Positions 4,349-5,054 of a stretch of DNA of 5,054 bases are shown here, piece after piece. Location of the stretch: NCBI GenBank assembly GCA_964429265.1, contig CAYSBK010000164.1, positions 1 to 5,054 on the forward strand. The letters run 5' to 3'. Position numbers and translations under genes: made by a program. The notes beneath the pieces are model-generated. The model made no database searches. It worked only from the letters and a program-made list of their open reading frames with translations, and had not been told where the DNA came from. Source of the stretch: CAYSBK01 sp964429265 (lineage in GTDB: Bacteria > Planctomycetota > Phycisphaerae > Sedimentisphaerales > Anaerobacaceae). How positions within the stretch are numbered: the stretch's first letter is position 1; each line of letters starts with the position of its first letter.

Positions 4349-5054
4349 ATGGCTGCAAGCTGGCTGCCCGGACCGGTTTGGAGAACCCGCAGCCGCACCA
4401 ACTCGGCTGCGGCACTTGTTGCACTGGCGGCGGCGGTCGTTTTTGCTCCGGCCGCCGCTACCATCGGCCGGCAGAACAGCCTGAATACTGCATCCCCAAA
4501 GACGCCCCGCGGAGACGCAAACCGGCCCGACCACAACCATCCGGCGTTCGCCGAGCAGACCGAGCAGCGCAACCGGATGGTTGACAGCTACATCATCGGT
4601 CGCGGAGTGGACGACCCCAACATGATTGAGGCGATGCGGACCGTCCCCCGGCACGCTTTTGTGCCGCCGCGCCACAAGCGACGGGCCTATTACGACCACC
4701 CCATCCCAATCGGCCTGAACCAGACCATCAGCGCCCCCTACATCGTCGCATATATGACGAGCGCGCTGGCGATTGACGCGAACTGCCGGGTGCTGGAAAT
4801 CGGCACCGGCAGCGGCTACCAGGCCGCTGTCTGCGCGGAAATCGCCCGCGAGGTTTACAGCGTCGAAATACTCAAACCCCTGGCGGAATCGGCCGCGGCG
4901 AGGCTGAAGGAGCTGGGCTACAGGAATGTCACCGTCAGGCAGGGCGACGGCTACTTCGGCTGGCCGGAAAAAGGCCCGTTCGATGCCATAATAATTACCG
5001 CTGCGGCGCCGATGGTGCCTCCGCCGCTGAAAAGGCAACTGAAACCCGGCGGCA
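4349..5054 (+). CDS. pcm: Protein-L-isoaspartate O-methyltransferase with signal peptide, 3'-truncated by window end
   Basis: The enzyme transfers a methyl group from S-adenosylmethionine to L-isoaspartyl residues in damaged proteins, starting their repair. The 235 residues seen contain the family motifs: RHAFVPP (101-107), YYDHPIPIGLNQTISAPYIVAYM (114-136) with the substrate-site ISAP, the SAM-binding motif VLEIGTGSGYQAAV (148-161), VYSVE (169-173), QGDGYFGWP (198-206) and FDAIIITAAAP (211-221). The gene is open at the window end with no stop; by comparison with the 208-residue E. coli enzyme a few dozen residues are missing. Unlike that cytoplasmic enzyme, the first 37 residues form a Sec-type signal peptide: Arg12/14/16, a hydrophobic Ala/Leu/Val stretch 20-36, and APAAA before the predicted cut. 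A polar linker follows to about 66. The start is supported by GGAG 7 nt upstream. Confidence 0.93.
   Translation, partial: MAASWLPGPVWRTRSRTNSAAALVALAAAVVFAPAAATIGRQNSLNTASPKTPRGDANRPDHNHPAFAEQTEQRNRMVDSYIIGRGVDDPNMIEAMRTVPRHAFVPPRHKRRAYYDHPIPIGLNQTISAPYIVAYMTSALAIDANCRVLEIGTGSGYQAAVCAEIAREVYSVEILKPLAESAAARLKELGYRNVTVRQGDGYFGWPEKGPFDAIIITAAAPMVPPPLKRQLKPGG

Noticed and set aside
3848..5038. Minus-strand open frame of 396 codons
   Set aside because: It reads antisense through pcm and straight through the tRNA-Gly gene. Its protein has no recognisable family and includes translated tRNA sequence. The plus strand there clearly encodes Pcm.

Overview
The window is GC-rich and densely coded, with Shine-Dalgarno-led bacterial genes. 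It reads as a chromosomal housekeeping locus, not a mobile or defence region. The gene order trigger factor, ClpP, second different ClpP, together with a lysine-rich trigger-factor tail and a lipoprotein carrying a DxDGDG loop, suggests a member of the Planctomycetota, probably of Phycisphaerae type. That placement is inferred from gene content and style. There is no rRNA or other strict marker here.

Layout: (1) Positions 1-199, plus strand, are the 3' end of a bile acid:sodium symporter (BASS) family transporter. (2) It converges on a minus-strand cluster that reads from right to left: tig (3769-2327), a first ClpP with an intact Ser-His-Asp triad (2258-1533), a second ClpP whose catalytic Asp is replaced by Asn (1458-814), and a small coiled-coil lipoprotein (800-207). 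Gaps are 68, 74 and 13 nt, so the four genes probably form one operon. (3) Upstream of tig is a 302-nt non-coding stretch with a candidate tig promoter and a weak terminator-like hairpin. It is preceded by a tRNA-Gly(GCC) gene (4143-4072, minus) with a good promoter and an A/T-rich UP-like tract. (4) Divergent from the tRNA, a plus-strand protein-L-isoaspartate O-methyltransferase gene starts at 4349 and runs off the end of the window. It begins with a Sec-type signal peptide.

Functionally this is a protein-quality locus: trigger factor folds nascent chains, two ClpP subunits probably build a mixed degradation chamber, and Pcm repairs isoaspartyl damage. The strongest observation is the asymmetric ClpP pair. 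The tig-distal subunit has the canonical ClpP N-terminus and fold motifs but Asn in place of the catalytic Asp. The tig-proximal subunit has a full triad but an atypical N-terminus, an altered serine motif and a charged tail. I see no previously unknown multi-gene system, CRISPR array, insertion sequence or prophage.
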